A DNA stretch of 64,000 nt from NCBI GenBank assembly GCA_913777025.1, contig CAJYQM010000086.1, forward strand, positions 52,340 through 116,339, in the 5' to 3' direction. The notes under the pieces were generated by a model, which saw nothing but the letters and a program-made list of their open reading frames with translations, made no database searches and was not told the DNA's origin. Below, in pieces: positions 46,580 through 55,125 of the stretch; positions within the stretch are counted from its first letter, which is position 1, and every line of letters begins with the position of its first letter. The DNA comes from an uncultured Massilia sp. Lineage in GTDB: Bacteria; Pseudomonadota; Gammaproteobacteria; Burkholderiales; Burkholderiaceae_D. Made by a program: the position numbers and the translations under genes.

Positions 46580-47451
46580 AGGCGCTGGAACGCTTCCGCG
46601 CGCCCGCCAAGCTGGTATTGCGCGACGAGGATGCCGGCGCCACCCCGCTGCGCGAGAATGGGCATAACGGCGGCAAGAACGGCGACAAGAACGGCAAGAA
46701 CGGCGGCAACGGCAATGGCAAAAGCGAGATCAAGGAAGGTGAGCGCACGTTGACGGCGGAACTGGGCGCCGAGGCCGCCAAGCTGCAGGAAAGGCTGTAC
46801 GCCGCGCGCCAGCGCAAGCTGCTGCTGGTATTGCAGGGCATGGACACGTCGGGCAAGGATGGCACGGTCAGCGCGCTGTTCTCGCAGATCAACCCGATGG
46901 GCCTGCGCGCCACGGCCTTTGCCGCGCCCACCGAACGCGAACGCGCGCACGACTTCCTGTGGCGGGTGCACGCCCACGTGCCGGGCAATGGCCAGATCGC
47001 GATCTTCAACCGCAGCCATTACGAGGACGTGCTGGTGCCGCGCATACTGGGCGACCTCGACGGCAAGGCGCTGAAACGCCGTTATGCGCACATCCGCGAC
47101 TTCGAGAGCATGCTCCACGAGACCGGCACCACGATCATGAAGGTGTTCCTGCACATCTCGAAGGACGAACAGAAGAAGCGCCTGCAGGCGCGCTTGGACG
47201 ACCCGGAAAAGCACTGGAAGTTCGACCCGGCCGACCTGGCGGCGCGCGAGAAGTGGGATGACTACCAGCGCGCCTACGAGGACGCCATCGTCGCCACCGA
47301 CGCCGACCACGCGCCCTGGTACATCGTGCCGGCCGATTCCAAGACCCACCGCAACCTGATCATCGGCCACCTGCTACTCGAGACGATGCAGGGCATGCAC
47401 CTGGAATGGCCGGAACCGAAAGCCGATTTGTCGAAAGTGAAGGTGGACTGA
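46576..47451 (+). CDS. Polyphosphate kinase 2 family protein
   Basis: A 291-residue kinase that phosphorylates nucleotides with polyphosphate. Walker A is LQGMDTSGKDGTV (about 86-98). FNRSHYEDVLVPR and the lid segment with HISKDEQKKRLQAR follow, and Walker B precedes the latter as TTIMKVFLHI. The single-domain form with EKHWKF resembles class III PPK2 (acting on AMP/ADP), but class is inferred. Residues 28-49 are a low-complexity Asn/Gly/Lys run encoded by tandem copies of a GGCAAGAAC-type unit, an insertion unlike the rest of the protein. Confidence 0.9.
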   Translation: MKALERFRAPAKLVLRDEDAGATPLRENGHNGGKNGDKNGKNGGNGNGKSEIKEGERTLTAELGAEAAKLQERLYAARQRKLLLVLQGMDTSGKDGTVSALFSQINPMGLRATAFAAPTERERAHDFLWRVHAHVPGNGQIAIFNRSHYEDVLVPRILGDLDGKALKRRYAHIRDFESMLHETGTTIMKVFLHISKDEQKKRLQARLDDPEKHWKFDPADLAAREKWDDYQRAYEDAIVATDADHAPWYIVPADSKTHRNLIIGHLLLETMQGMHLEWPEPKADLSKVKVD

Positions 47452-47496
47452 GCTAGAATTGCAATCCCATCCACGATCACTACCGGGCCTTCCGCC

Positions 47497-48105
47497 ATGT
47501 CCAAGACCACCGCTCTGCTGCTTTCCTCCGGCGCCGCCGCGTTTGCTTTTGCCGCGCTCGCCACCACCGCGCCGGCACCGGCGCAAGCCCGGGACCAGGC
47601 GCCCGCGGCAGCCAAGGCCCCGGCATCCTGCCCGGCCGTGCTGAAGCACAGTTTCAAGCGCCTGCAGGACGAGGCGCCGCAGGACCTGTGCCAGTACGCC
47701 GGCAAGGTGGTGCTGGTGGTGAACACCGCCAGCTACTGCGGCTACACCAAGCAGTACGAAGGCCTGGAAAAGTTATACAGCAAGTACAGCGGGCGTGGCC
47801 TGGTCGTACTCGGCTTCCCGTCGAACGATTTCAAGCAGGAAGACGCGGATTCGAAAAAGATCGCCGACCTGTGCTTCAACACCTATGGCGTGAAGTTCCC
47901 GATGTTCGCCAGCACCGTGGTCAGCGGCGACGGCGCGAATCCGCTGTATGCGGAACTGATCAAGGCGACCGGCAACCAGCCGAAATGGAATTTCAATAAA
48001 TACCTGATCGACCGCAATGGCAAGGTGGTCGAGTACTTCCCGAGCAAGGTGACGCCGGAAGATCCGGCGCTGGTGGGCAAGATCGAGCAGGCGCTCGGAG
48101 GCTGA
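47497..48105 (+). CDS. Secreted glutathione peroxidase family protein
   Basis: A 202-residue thiol peroxidase with an N-terminal signal peptide (cleavage near residue 31, PAQA). The catalytic Cys81 lies in VVNTASYCGYTKQYEGLE; the Trp of the catalytic set is in WNFNKYLIDRNG. The second motif reads GFPSNDFKQED where many members have GFPCNQFGxQE, so the usual first Gln is replaced. It is predicted periplasmic and to reduce hydroperoxides with thioredoxin- or glutathione-type donors; the donor is uncertain. Confidence 0.9.
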   Translation: MSKTTALLLSSGAAAFAFAALATTAPAPAQARDQAPAAAKAPASCPAVLKHSFKRLQDEAPQDLCQYAGKVVLVVNTASYCGYTKQYEGLEKLYSKYSGRGLVVLGFPSNDFKQEDADSKKIADLCFNTYGVKFPMFASTVVSGDGANPLYAELIKATGNQPKWNFNKYLIDRNGKVVEYFPSKVTPEDPALVGKIEQALGG

Positions 48106-48137
48106 ACATTCGCCCATTTGGGCTGTTCATGGTGGTT

Positions 48138-48151
48138 TTGATGCACATCAA
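48138..48151. promoter_or_regulatory. FNR/ANR box upstream of ompW
   Basis: TTGATGCACATCAA is a perfect match to the FNR consensus TTGAT-N4-ATCAA. A CAATAT at 48171-48176 could be the -10 element, which puts the box near -40, the position for activation. OmpW is under FNR control in enteric bacteria, supporting the assignment. Confidence 0.75.
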
Positions 48152-48217
48152 CGATTTCGTTGAGGCAAAACAATATCCTTCTCTTCGCTGAACAACAACA
48201 CGAAGAAAGGTAACACC

Positions 48218-48835
48218 ATGAAAAAGTCGATCCTGAAACTGATGATGGCCGTGCTCGGCCTGGCCGCCATGACGGCGCCCGCCCTGGCGCAGGAATCGCC
48301 GTGGCTGGTGCGCGCACGTGCGGTCCACATCGATCCGGCCGACAAGTCCGATCCCATCGGCGGCACCGGCGCCGCCGACCGCCTGCACGTGAGCGACAAG
48401 TGGATCCCCGAAGTCGACATCTCGTATTTTTTCACCCCGAACTGGGCGGCGGAACTGATCCTGACGTATCCGCAAAAGCATGACGTGACCCTGGACGGCG
48501 CCCGCATCGGCAGCTTCAAGCACCTGCCGCCGACCTTGACCGCGCAATACCACTTCCTGCCGGGCGCCACGATCGACCCGTATGTCGGTGCCGGCGTCAA
48601 CTACACGCTGCTGTCGAAGGTGAACCTGCTGAACGGCGGTGCCCGCCTCGAGCACGACAGCGTGGGCCTGGCGCTGCAAGCGGGCGCCGACTTCCGCATC
48701 GACGACCACTGGTCGGTCAACCTGGACGTCAAGAAGCTGCAGATCCGCAGCGACGTCATGATCGGCGGCGCGCGCGCCAGCCGGGTGAAGGTCGATCCGC
48801 TGCTGGTCGGCCTGGGCGTGGGCTACCGCTTTTAA
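48218..48835 (+). CDS. ompW: Outer membrane protein OmpW family
   Basis: A 205-residue eight-strand outer-membrane barrel. The signal peptide ends ALAQES (about residue 25). SPWLVRARAVHIDP at the mature start, VDISYFFTPNWAAELI, QYHFLPGATIDPYVGAGVNYT and the terminal aromatic Phe after GVGYR are the OmpW pattern. It probably passes small hydrophobic molecules. GAAAGG precedes the ATG. An FNR/ANR box sits about 73 bases upstream of the start, indicating oxygen-responsive expression. Confidence 0.93.
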   Translation: MKKSILKLMMAVLGLAAMTAPALAQESPWLVRARAVHIDPADKSDPIGGTGAADRLHVSDKWIPEVDISYFFTPNWAAELILTYPQKHDVTLDGARIGSFKHLPPTLTAQYHFLPGATIDPYVGAGVNYTLLSKVNLLNGGARLEHDSVGLALQAGADFRIDDHWSVNLDVKKLQIRSDVMIGGARASRVKVDPLLVGLGVGYRF

Positions 48836-48884
48836 GCGCGCCGCTTGCCACCCCCTTAAACTTTTCGCTTCCTCCAAGAGCGTT

Positions 48885-48908
48885 GCCGGCCCCGGGCCGG
48901 CTTTTTTT
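48885..48908 (+). terminator. Rho-independent terminator after ompW
   Basis: GCCGGC / GCCGGC arms (48885-48890 and 48896-48901) with a GC loop are followed by seven T, which run two bases into the 3' end of the convergent pabB gene. Confidence 0.85.
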
Positions 48909-50763
48909 ATTCGGCCAGCACCGCCCGCAAGGGCCCGCGCAGCGCATTGCACACTACGATCTCCTGCGCCCGCAACAGGGTCGCGCGCGCGATCGGGACT
49001 TCGATGGCGGACCAGGCCGGGTCGTCCAGCAGCACGCTCCTCATCACGCCCGGCAGCACGCCCGAGGACAGCGGCGGCGTGTACCAGCGCTCCTTGACGC
49101 GCACGAACACGTTGCTGCGGCCGCCTTCCGTCAATTCGTCGCGCTCGTTGAAGAACAGGGTGTCGAAGGCGCCTTGCGCCTCGGCGGCGCGCCAGGCGGC
49201 ATCGTAGCGGGCGCGCACGCTGGTCTTATGGCGCAGGAACAGGTCGTTCGAGTCGGTCGGCGCATCGGCCAGCAGCACGCGCACCGGTTCGCCGAGGGGC
49301 GCGAGGACGCCGGTCTGCGCCGTGACCTCGCCATCCTGGCGCAAGGCCAGGCGCAGGCGGTGCGGCACGCCGGGCGGCAGCACGCTGCTGGCGGCCAGCG
49401 CGCCGGCGCGCACCAGGTCCTCGCTGAACGGGTAGCCGAAATAGTCGCACGAGGCCCGCAGGCGCGCCAGGTGCCGCTCCAGGTGGCGGCAGCCGTCTTC
49501 GCGCGTCGCGTGCATCGTCTCGAAGATCTCGACATCGTTCGGCAGGCCGGTGAGGAAGGACGCCTTGAGCCGGCACTCGGCATATTCGGAGCCCGCGTCG
49601 CTGTCGTGCACGATGCCGGCGCCGACGCCGAGTTCCCCGTGCCGCACGCCGCCGTGTTCGGGCTGCAGCACCAGGGTGCGGATCGGCACGGACAGGCAGA
49701 AGTCGCCGAACGGTGTCTCCGATGGCGCCGCGCGACCGGCCGGGCTCAAGACCGGATCGATCCAGCCGAGCGCGCCCGTATAGATGCCGCGCGCCGCCGG
49801 CTCCAGTTCGTGGATGATTTCCATCGTGCGCCGCTTGGGCGCGCCGGTGATCGAGCCGCAGGGGTAGAGCGCCTCGAAGATGGCGGCCAGGCCGGTGCCG
49901 GGCTGCAGCTGGGCCTGGACGGTCGAGGTCATCTGCAGCACGCGGCCGTAGGGACGCACCTCGAACAGCGACGGCACGCCGACGCTGCCGGTGCGCGCGA
50001 TGCGTCCCAGGTCGTTGCGCAGCAGGTCGACGATCATGAGGTTTTCGGCGCGGTTCTTCGGGTCCGCGGCCAGCGCCTGCGCGCGCACGGCGTTCTCCGC
50101 CTCGTCGGCGCCGCTTGGTGCCGTGCCCTTCATCGGGCGCGCCAGCAGGCGGCCGGCATCCATGCGCACGAACAGCTCCGGCGACAGCGACAGCACCGTC
50201 CTGCCGTCGGGCAGGCCAATCAGGGCGCCGTAGGGCACCGGCTGGCGCGCGCGCAGGCGCGCGTACAGCGCGAAGACGGAACCGAAGGCGTCGAAGCGCA
50301 GGCGGTAGGTGTAATTCACCTGGTAGGTGTCGCCGGCCTCGATGTAGTCGCGGATGGTGGCGATGGCTTGCGCGAAGGCGGCGTCGTCGACGTTCGGGCG
50401 CACCGCGGCGATCCCGGCCGGGCCCGCCGGCGCCGCGGCGATGCGCGCGTCGAGCCAGGCGGCGACCTGGACGGCGTCCAGAGTCCGGTAGCGTTCGAAC
50501 AGCAGCACCTGCGCCAGCGGCCCGTCGATGGGGTGGGTGGCGATGCCCAGCAGCTGCTCGCCCAGTTCGTAGGTCAGCACCGGTACCGCGTACAGGCCGC
50601 GCGCCAGCGCCTGCTCCAGCTGCGCCAGCAGCTGCGGCCATTCTTCGATCGCGTGGCAGGCCAGGGTGCCGGCGTGGTCCAGGTACAGGCGCGAGCGCAC
50701 GTGGCGCTCGCCGCCGGGACCGGCGTCGTCGAGCAGCGCGAAAGTCAAACCGGGGGTGTCCAT
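48907..50763 (-). CDS. pabB: Fused aminodeoxychorismate synthase component I and aminodeoxychorismate lyase
   Basis: A 618-residue fusion making p-aminobenzoate for folate. Residues about 1-370 are the chorismate-binding PabB part: AGDTYQVNYTYRLRF, the covalent-intermediate Lys in PMKGT, ENLMIVDLLRNDLGRIA and GSITGAPKRRTMEII. Residues about 385-618 are a class IV PLP lyase (PabC) with the PLP Lys in HKTSVRARYD and NERDELTEGGRSNVFV. The two activities in one chain occur in several proteobacteria. The glutamine amidotransferase PabA is not in the window. Its start lies next to the slmA stop on the same strand. Confidence 0.95.
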   Translation of the reverse strand: MDTPGLTFALLDDAGPGGERHVRSRLYLDHAGTLACHAIEEWPQLLAQLEQALARGLYAVPVLTYELGEQLLGIATHPIDGPLAQVLLFERYRTLDAVQVAAWLDARIAAAPAGPAGIAAVRPNVDDAAFAQAIATIRDYIEAGDTYQVNYTYRLRFDAFGSVFALYARLRARQPVPYGALIGLPDGRTVLSLSPELFVRMDAGRLLARPMKGTAPSGADEAENAVRAQALAADPKNRAENLMIVDLLRNDLGRIARTGSVGVPSLFEVRPYGRVLQMTSTVQAQLQPGTGLAAIFEALYPCGSITGAPKRRTMEIIHELEPAARGIYTGALGWIDPVLSPAGRAAPSETPFGDFCLSVPIRTLVLQPEHGGVRHGELGVGAGIVHDSDAGSEYAECRLKASFLTGLPNDVEIFETMHATREDGCRHLERHLARLRASCDYFGYPFSEDLVRAGALAASSVLPPGVPHRLRLALRQDGEVTAQTGVLAPLGEPVRVLLADAPTDSNDLFLRHKTSVRARYDAAWRAAEAQGAFDTLFFNERDELTEGGRSNVFVRVKERWYTPPLSSGVLPGVMRSVLLDDPAWSAIEVPIARATLLRAQEIVVCNALRGPLRAVLAE

Positions 50764-50764
50764 C

Positions 50765-51343
50765 TCAGGCGGCCAGCAGCAGGGCCAGCTGCAGCGGGCT
50801 GTTTTCCGCCGGGTGCTGCCTGAAGCCGGTCTTGGCGTAGCGGTGCCAGCGCCCGGTGACGTAGGAGACCAGCATGGCGGCGCGCGCGGCGACGTCTTCC
50901 TCGCGGCCGTGGCCCTGGGTGGCGGCCACGCGCAGGGCGCCCTTGAAGGCCATCTCGACCTTGTCGTAGAACCCGTTCATGCGCAGCTGCAGGCGCTCAT
51001 CCTCGCCGACCAGCGCATCGCCGATCAGGACCCGGGTCATGCCCGGATTGTTGGCGGAAAAGGCCAGCAGCATCTGCAGCATCGCGTGCGCCTGGGCGAC
51101 GCCGTTTTCCTCGCGCTCGGTGATCTGGTTGATCACGCCGAACACGCTGGACTCGATGAATTCGATCAGGCCCTCGAACATCTGCGCCTTGCTGGCGAAG
51201 TGGCGGTACAGTGCCGCTTCCGATACCGACAGTTTCGCGGCCAGCGCCGCGGTCGTGATCTTTTCGCCTTTCGGATGTTCGAGCATGGCCGCCAAGGCCT
51301 GGAGGATCTGGAGTTTGCGCTGCCCTGGCTTGGTGCTTGCCAT
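50765..51343 (-). CDS. slmA: Nucleoid occlusion factor SlmA (TetR family)
   Basis: A 192-residue TetR-fold DNA-binding protein. The N-terminal HTH (about 29-52, ITTAALAAKLSVSEAALYRHFASKAQ), AQMFEGLIEFIE and the closing GFRQHPAENSPLQL pattern match SlmA. It binds chromosomal sites and blocks FtsZ assembly over the nucleoid. It sits in the argB-HAD-slmA neighbourhood usual in this group, and pabB follows within one base. Regulator-type TetR is possible but less likely given length and pattern. Confidence 0.9.
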   Translation of the reverse strand: MASTKPGQRKLQILQALAAMLEHPKGEKITTAALAAKLSVSEAALYRHFASKAQMFEGLIEFIESSVFGVINQITEREENGVAQAHAMLQMLLAFSANNPGMTRVLIGDALVGEDERLQLRMNGFYDKVEMAFKGALRVAATQGHGREEDVAARAAMLVSYVTGRWHRYAKTGFRQHPAENSPLQLALLLAA

Positions 51344-51374
51344 ATCGTTTTCAGGTTCCCGTGTTATATCGTTT

Positions 51375-52097
51375 TTATGAACGCAGCCGGTGCAGTTGGC
51401 CCGGCAGTCGAAGCACGGATTTTACTTTGACATCGACGTAACCGGGGCGTTTGACCATCTTCGGCAGAGGGGCCTTGCCGATCGGGTCGCTGTAGCGCAG
51501 GTACTGGGTGACCCAGGCGGTGCGCAGGCCGAGCTGTCTGGCGTGCTTCAGGTTGACCAGCGTGTCCTCGACCAGCACGCAGCGCCGCGCCGCCAGCCCG
51601 TGCTTGCGCAGCAGCCGGCGCAGCATCAGCTTCGAGGGTTTCGGACGCAGCTGGCCGTGCACGTGCATGTCCTCGATCGCGATGTGGTGGGCGAAGTGGC
51701 GCTGCAGGCCGAGGTGGCGCACCACGCCCGTCGAGTAGGTGGTCGGCGCGTTGGTCAGCAGGATCTTGCGGCCGGGCAGGCGCCGCAGCAGTTTCGACAG
51801 GCCGCGCTCGAAGCGGATCATCTCGTGCAGGGCGCCGATGTCGTGGGTCTCGCGCAGGAAATCGGCGGGGTCGACCTGGTGGTGCCGGATCATGCCGAGC
51901 AGGGTGGCGCCGTATTTCTTCCAGTAGCCGATCCGGGCCGCGTTGACGGCCTCGCGGGTGGCAGGGGTGGTGCCGTCGCCCAGCACGCGCGCGATATAGG
52001 TGTTCATGTTGGCGCTGATGGCCGGGAAGATCGCGTGCGAGGCGTCGTGCAGGGTGTTGTCGAGGTCGAACAACCAGGTGATGGGGGACTTGGACAC
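51375..52097 (-). CDS. HAD superfamily pyrimidine 5'-nucleotidase-type hydrolase
   Basis: A 240-residue phosphatase of HAD subfamily IA. Motif I FDLDNTLHD (10-18) has the nucleophile and acid Asp. LLTNAPT is motif II, the Lys lies in RPKPSK, and VLVEDTLVNLKHA is motif IV. The pattern matches the SDT1/YjjG pyrimidine 5'-nucleotidase type. The basic C-terminus is a little longer than usual. It lies between the tRNA pair and slmA on the same strand. Confidence 0.9.
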   Translation of the reverse strand: MSKSPITWLFDLDNTLHDASHAIFPAISANMNTYIARVLGDGTTPATREAVNAARIGYWKKYGATLLGMIRHHQVDPADFLRETHDIGALHEMIRFERGLSKLLRRLPGRKILLTNAPTTYSTGVVRHLGLQRHFAHHIAIEDMHVHGQLRPKPSKLMLRRLLRKHGLAARRCVLVEDTLVNLKHARQLGLRTAWVTQYLRYSDPIGKAPLPKMVKRPGYVDVKVKSVLRLPGQLHRLRS

Positions 52098-52149
52098 GGG
52101 GCAGCCAGAATAAGAAACAGCTGACGATTATATCGGGAGGCTGCAGGGA

Positions 52150-52183
52150 TAAAAAAAATGCCTCCGCGAGGGAGGCATTTTTT
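52150..52183 (-). terminator. Terminator after the tRNA-Thr/tRNA-Asp pair
   Basis: AAATGCCTCC / GGAGGCATTT (52156-52165 and 52171-52180) with a five-base loop has T-runs on both strands, so it can work in both directions. It closes the minus-strand tRNA transcript. Confidence 0.92.
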
Positions 52184-52190
52184 CTGATTC

Positions 52191-52267
52191 TGGCGGAGCG
52201 GACGGGGCTCGAACCCGCGACCCCCGGCGTGACAGGCCGGTATTCTAACCAACTGAACTACCGCTCC
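52191..52267 (-). tRNA. tRNA-Asp (anticodon GTC)
   Basis: 77 nt on the minus strand with an encoded CCA end. The acceptor arm GGAGCGG pairs with CCGCTCC, the D-loop is GTTCAGTTGGTTAGAA, the anticodon loop CTGTCAC gives GTC, and the T-loop is GGTTCGAGCC. All arms pair. Confidence 0.97.
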
Positions 52268-52270
52268 AGG

Positions 52271-52345
<75 letters not shown>

Positions 52346-52382
52346 ATCGTCATTTCGCGGCCACTTTCGCGGCTGCAAAATT

Positions 52383-53309
52383 TCAGTGAGACCGGATCAT
52401 AGTGCCAAAGGCCTGTTCGGTCAAGACTTCCAGCAATAAAGAGTGCTCGATACGGCCATCGATGATGTGAACGGTGTTCACGCCCGACTTGGCGGCGTCC
52501 AGCGCCGACGAGATTTTCGGCAGCATGCCGCCGGAAATCGTGCCGTCCGCGAACATCTCGTCGATCTCGCGCGCCGACAGGTCGGTGACCAGGTTGCCCT
52601 GCTTGTCCTGCACGCCGGCGATGTTGGTCATCATGATCAGCTTTTCGGCTTTCAGGATTTCCGCGATCTTGCCGGCGACCACGTCGGCATTGATGTTGTA
52701 GGCTTGTCCGTCCTGGCCGAAGCCGATCGGCGAGATGATCGGGATGAAGGCGTCGTCCTGCAGGGCTTTCACCACGGCCGGATTGATCGCCTCGATTTCG
52801 CCGACGAAGCCGATGTCGAGGAATTCGCCCGGCTTTTCCTTGTCCGGCATCGCCATGCGGCGTGCGCGGATCAGGCCGCCGTCCTTGCCGGTGAGGCCCA
52901 CGGCCTGGCCACCGTAGTGGTTGATCAGCATGACGATGTCCTGCTGCACCTCGCCGCCCAGCACCCACTCGACCACTTCCATGGTCTCTTCGTCGGTGAT
53001 GCGCATGCCTTGCACGAAGGTGCCCTGCTTGCCGATCTTCTTGAGCGCGTTGTCGATCTGCGGACCGCCGCCATGCACCACCACCGGGTTCATGCCGACC
53101 AGTTTCAACAGGATGACGTCGCGCGCGAAGCCGTGCTTCAGGCGCTCGTCGGTCATCGCGTTGCCGCCGTATTTGATGACGATGGTTTTACCGTGGAAAT
53201 TACGGATGTAGGGGAGCGCTTCGGCCAGGATCTGCGCCTTGATCTGCGGCGAGACCGCAGTCAGGTCATTGTTCTGGTCGTCGCCCAATGGGTTCAGCGT
53301 AGCGTTCAT
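52383..53309 (-). CDS. argB: Acetylglutamate kinase
   Basis: A 308-residue amino-acid kinase making N-acetylglutamyl phosphate, step two of arginine synthesis. [10 protein letters not shown] (about 43-52), [10 protein letters not shown] (about 75-84), [13 protein letters not shown] and the nucleotide-binding [12 protein letters not shown] are diagnostic. The N-terminal helix (before residue 30) is the type that links hexameric, arginine-inhibited enzymes, so feedback control is likely. ATG 53309 is supported by the family start. Two tRNA genes follow on the same strand. Confidence 0.97.
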   Translation of the reverse strand: MNATLNPLGDDQNNDLTAVSPQIKAQILAEALPYIRNFHGKTIVIKYGGNAMTDERLKHGFARDVILLKLVGMNPVVVHGGGPQIDNALKKIGKQGTFVQGMRITDEETMEVVEWVLGGEVQQDIVMLINHYGGQAVGLTGKDGGLIRARRMAMPDKEKPGEFLDIGFVGEIEAINPAVVKALQDDAFIPIISPIGFGQDGQAYNINADVVAGKIAEILKAEKLIMMTNIAGVQDKQGNLVTDLSAREIDEMFADGTISGGMLPKISSALDAAKSGVNTVHIIDGRIEHSLLLEVLTEQAFGTMIRSH

Positions 53310-53413
53310 GGGGGTCCAAAAAGAATTTGCGAGATTTTACAGGCAATGTGCCATCGCGGTGGGCATTATAGACACTTCCATGTTGTATTTTCCTGGTTTC
53401 GAAAGGACAGCGT

Positions 53414-53635
53414 ATGAGCACTTGTACCCGTTGCGGCGCGGAATTTGGCTGTGCGATGGCCGACGGCACGGCAGATCCATGCTGGTGCACGACGCTGCCG
53501 CCGGTGGTTCCGCTGCCGTCCGCCGGCGCGGCACTGGCGGCCGGATGCTGGTGTCCCGCCTGCTTGCGACAGCATATCGCGCAATCGGCCGGGGCGGCGC
53601 CTGCCACGCCGCCCTCGCGCCAGGACGGCGGCTGA
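53414..53635 (+). CDS. Small cysteine-rich CWC family protein
   Basis: A 73-residue protein. Cysteines fall in the pattern CTRCGAEFGCAM, then PCWC, then CWCPACLRQH, which matches the cysteine-rich CWC family. They probably bind a metal such as zinc. Function is unknown. AAAGGAC gives a good ribosome site. It is divergent from argB and convergent with the esterase gene, whose 3' end lies 10 bases away. Confidence 0.82.
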   Translation: MSTCTRCGAEFGCAMADGTADPCWCTTLPPVVPLPSAGAALAAGCWCPACLRQHIAQSAGAAPATPPSRQDGG

Positions 53636-53644
53636 GAGGGCGGT

Positions 53645-54766
53645 TCAGCGCCGTGCCGTGCGGAAGAATTGCATCATCGCCTGGCTGGCGCTGGGGCCCT
53701 TGCCGTCCGTGTAGCTGCCGCGCGCATCGCCGCCCGACCAGGCGTGGCCGGCGCCGTGCACCAGCCAGTGTTCGGCATGGACGCTGCCGTCGGGACGGCT
53801 GTGCACGGTGCGCGTGTAGGCATGGCCGTCCGGCACTTGCCCCGGCTCGACCGCGACGGCCTCGAGGGGATGGCGGCAGCGCCGTTCGATGAGCGCGTCG
53901 CCATTGGCCGGGTGGACCGTCGTGTCCCTGTCGCCATGGAACACGATGATGGGCAAGGCGCGCCCGGGCACGTGGCGGCGCCGGAAGTCGCCCTTCATCG
54001 CCGCCACCGCCGACGGCAGGTCGTGCGCCGCCGCGAACGGCAGGCCGGAATGCACGCCCACCGCCGCATACAGGTCGGGGTATTGCGTGCCCATGATGGC
54101 GGCCATCGCGCCGCCCGCCGACAGGCCGGCCACGTACACCCGGTCCGGATCGATCACGTGCCGTGCCATGACCTCCTGCGTGATGCCGGCGATGATCGAC
54201 GGTTCGCCCTGGCCATGCTGCTGGTCGACCGCGTTGAACCAGTTCCAGCAGCGCGCATGGTTCGCCCCCTTGGACTGGGCCGGATAGACGACCAGGCAGT
54301 GCCACGCCTCGGCCAGCGCGTTCATGCCGGTGCCGAGGGCAAAATCGTCAGGGTTCTGGGTGCAGCCGTGCAGCATCACCAGCAGCGGCGAGGCCTGGCC
54401 GGTGTAGCTGCCGGGAATGTAGAGCTTGTAGTCGCGGGTGCCGGCCTCGTTGGTGTAGGCGGCGTCGATGAAGCGGCCGGGCAGGCCGATCGCGGCGGCG
54501 CCGCCCGACAGGGGCGGCGCGTTGAACGGGTTGCCTTCGGCCTGGCCGAGGCGGCTCAGGTCGGCCAGCATGTCGGACGCCGGATCGTAGCTGGGCTGGT
54601 TCGATGCCGCGTGGTCGTGCGGCATGGCCGGCTTGGCCGCCGGGTGCAAGGCCGAGGCGCTCTTGATGGATTCGTGGATGACGGCGCGTGCGACGGACGG
54701 GCCGCGCCGGAAGAGCGACCGGGTCGCGGCGCGCATCTGCGCGAGAAGTCTGTTGTTCAGGGTCAT
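53645..54766 (-). CDS. PHB depolymerase family extracellular esterase
   Basis: A 373-residue alpha/beta hydrolase of the LpqC/PhaZ-like esterase family. MLHGCTQNPDDFALGTGMN is the oxyanion region, the nucleophile Ser lies in GLSAGG (about 216-221), the Asp in HGDRDTTVHP and the His in GAGHAWSGG. The related family hydrolyses poly-3-hydroxybutyrate or feruloyl esters. The basic N-terminus has no clear signal peptide, so location is uncertain. ATG 54766 follows AAGGAGTGCC. No substrate-binding domain of extracellular depolymerases is present. Confidence 0.9.
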   Translation of the reverse strand: MTLNNRLLAQMRAATRSLFRRGPSVARAVIHESIKSASALHPAAKPAMPHDHAASNQPSYDPASDMLADLSRLGQAEGNPFNAPPLSGGAAAIGLPGRFIDAAYTNEAGTRDYKLYIPGSYTGQASPLLVMLHGCTQNPDDFALGTGMNALAEAWHCLVVYPAQSKGANHARCWNWFNAVDQQHGQGEPSIIAGITQEVMARHVIDPDRVYVAGLSAGGAMAAIMGTQYPDLYAAVGVHSGLPFAAAHDLPSAVAAMKGDFRRRHVPGRALPIIVFHGDRDTTVHPANGDALIERRCRHPLEAVAVEPGQVPDGHAYTRTVHSRPDGSVHAEHWLVHGAGHAWSGGDARGSYTDGKGPSASQAMMQFFRTARR

Positions 54767-54909
54767 CGGCACTCCTTGGTCGGCGCCCTTGGCTGGATGA
54801 GACCTCAGTCTTGGTTGTTAAGCTTGCGTCAACCTTACAACAGTGTATGCGTGGCGCGACTGAGGGAGGCCCCAAGCGCGAATCGTCGGCATACGCTAAC
54901 CTGCGCACC

Positions 54910-55113
54910 ATGACGACCATGAATCCGGAAGACCAGTGCCCCGTGCCATCCCCTTGCATTAGCCTGTGCAAGATGTCGGAGGAAACAGGGCTGTGCGAGG
55001 GCTGCCTGCGCACCATCGACGAGATCATCGCCTGGAGCCAGGCCGATGACGATTTCAAGCGCGGCGTGTGGGCCGAGATCCGCCGGCGCGAGGCGCAGAT
55101 CCCGTTCGATTGA
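54910..55113 (+). CDS. DUF1289 family protein
   Basis: A 67-residue protein. The pattern PSPCISLCKMSEETGLCEGCLRTIDEIIAW, with four closely spaced cysteines, is the DUF1289 signature; the cysteines suggest metal or cluster binding. Function is unknown. Two in-frame ATGs are possible (54910 and 54919). It is divergent from the PHB-type esterase and convergent with the next hydrolase. Confidence 0.88.
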   Translation: MTTMNPEDQCPVPSPCISLCKMSEETGLCEGCLRTIDEIIAWSQADDDFKRGVWAEIRRREAQIPFD

Positions 55114-55125
55114 TATTTACCGGCC

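Noticed and set aside
48883-50823. 646-codon open frame on the plus strand
   Set aside because: Antisense to the PabB-PabC fusion, which has clear motifs throughout.
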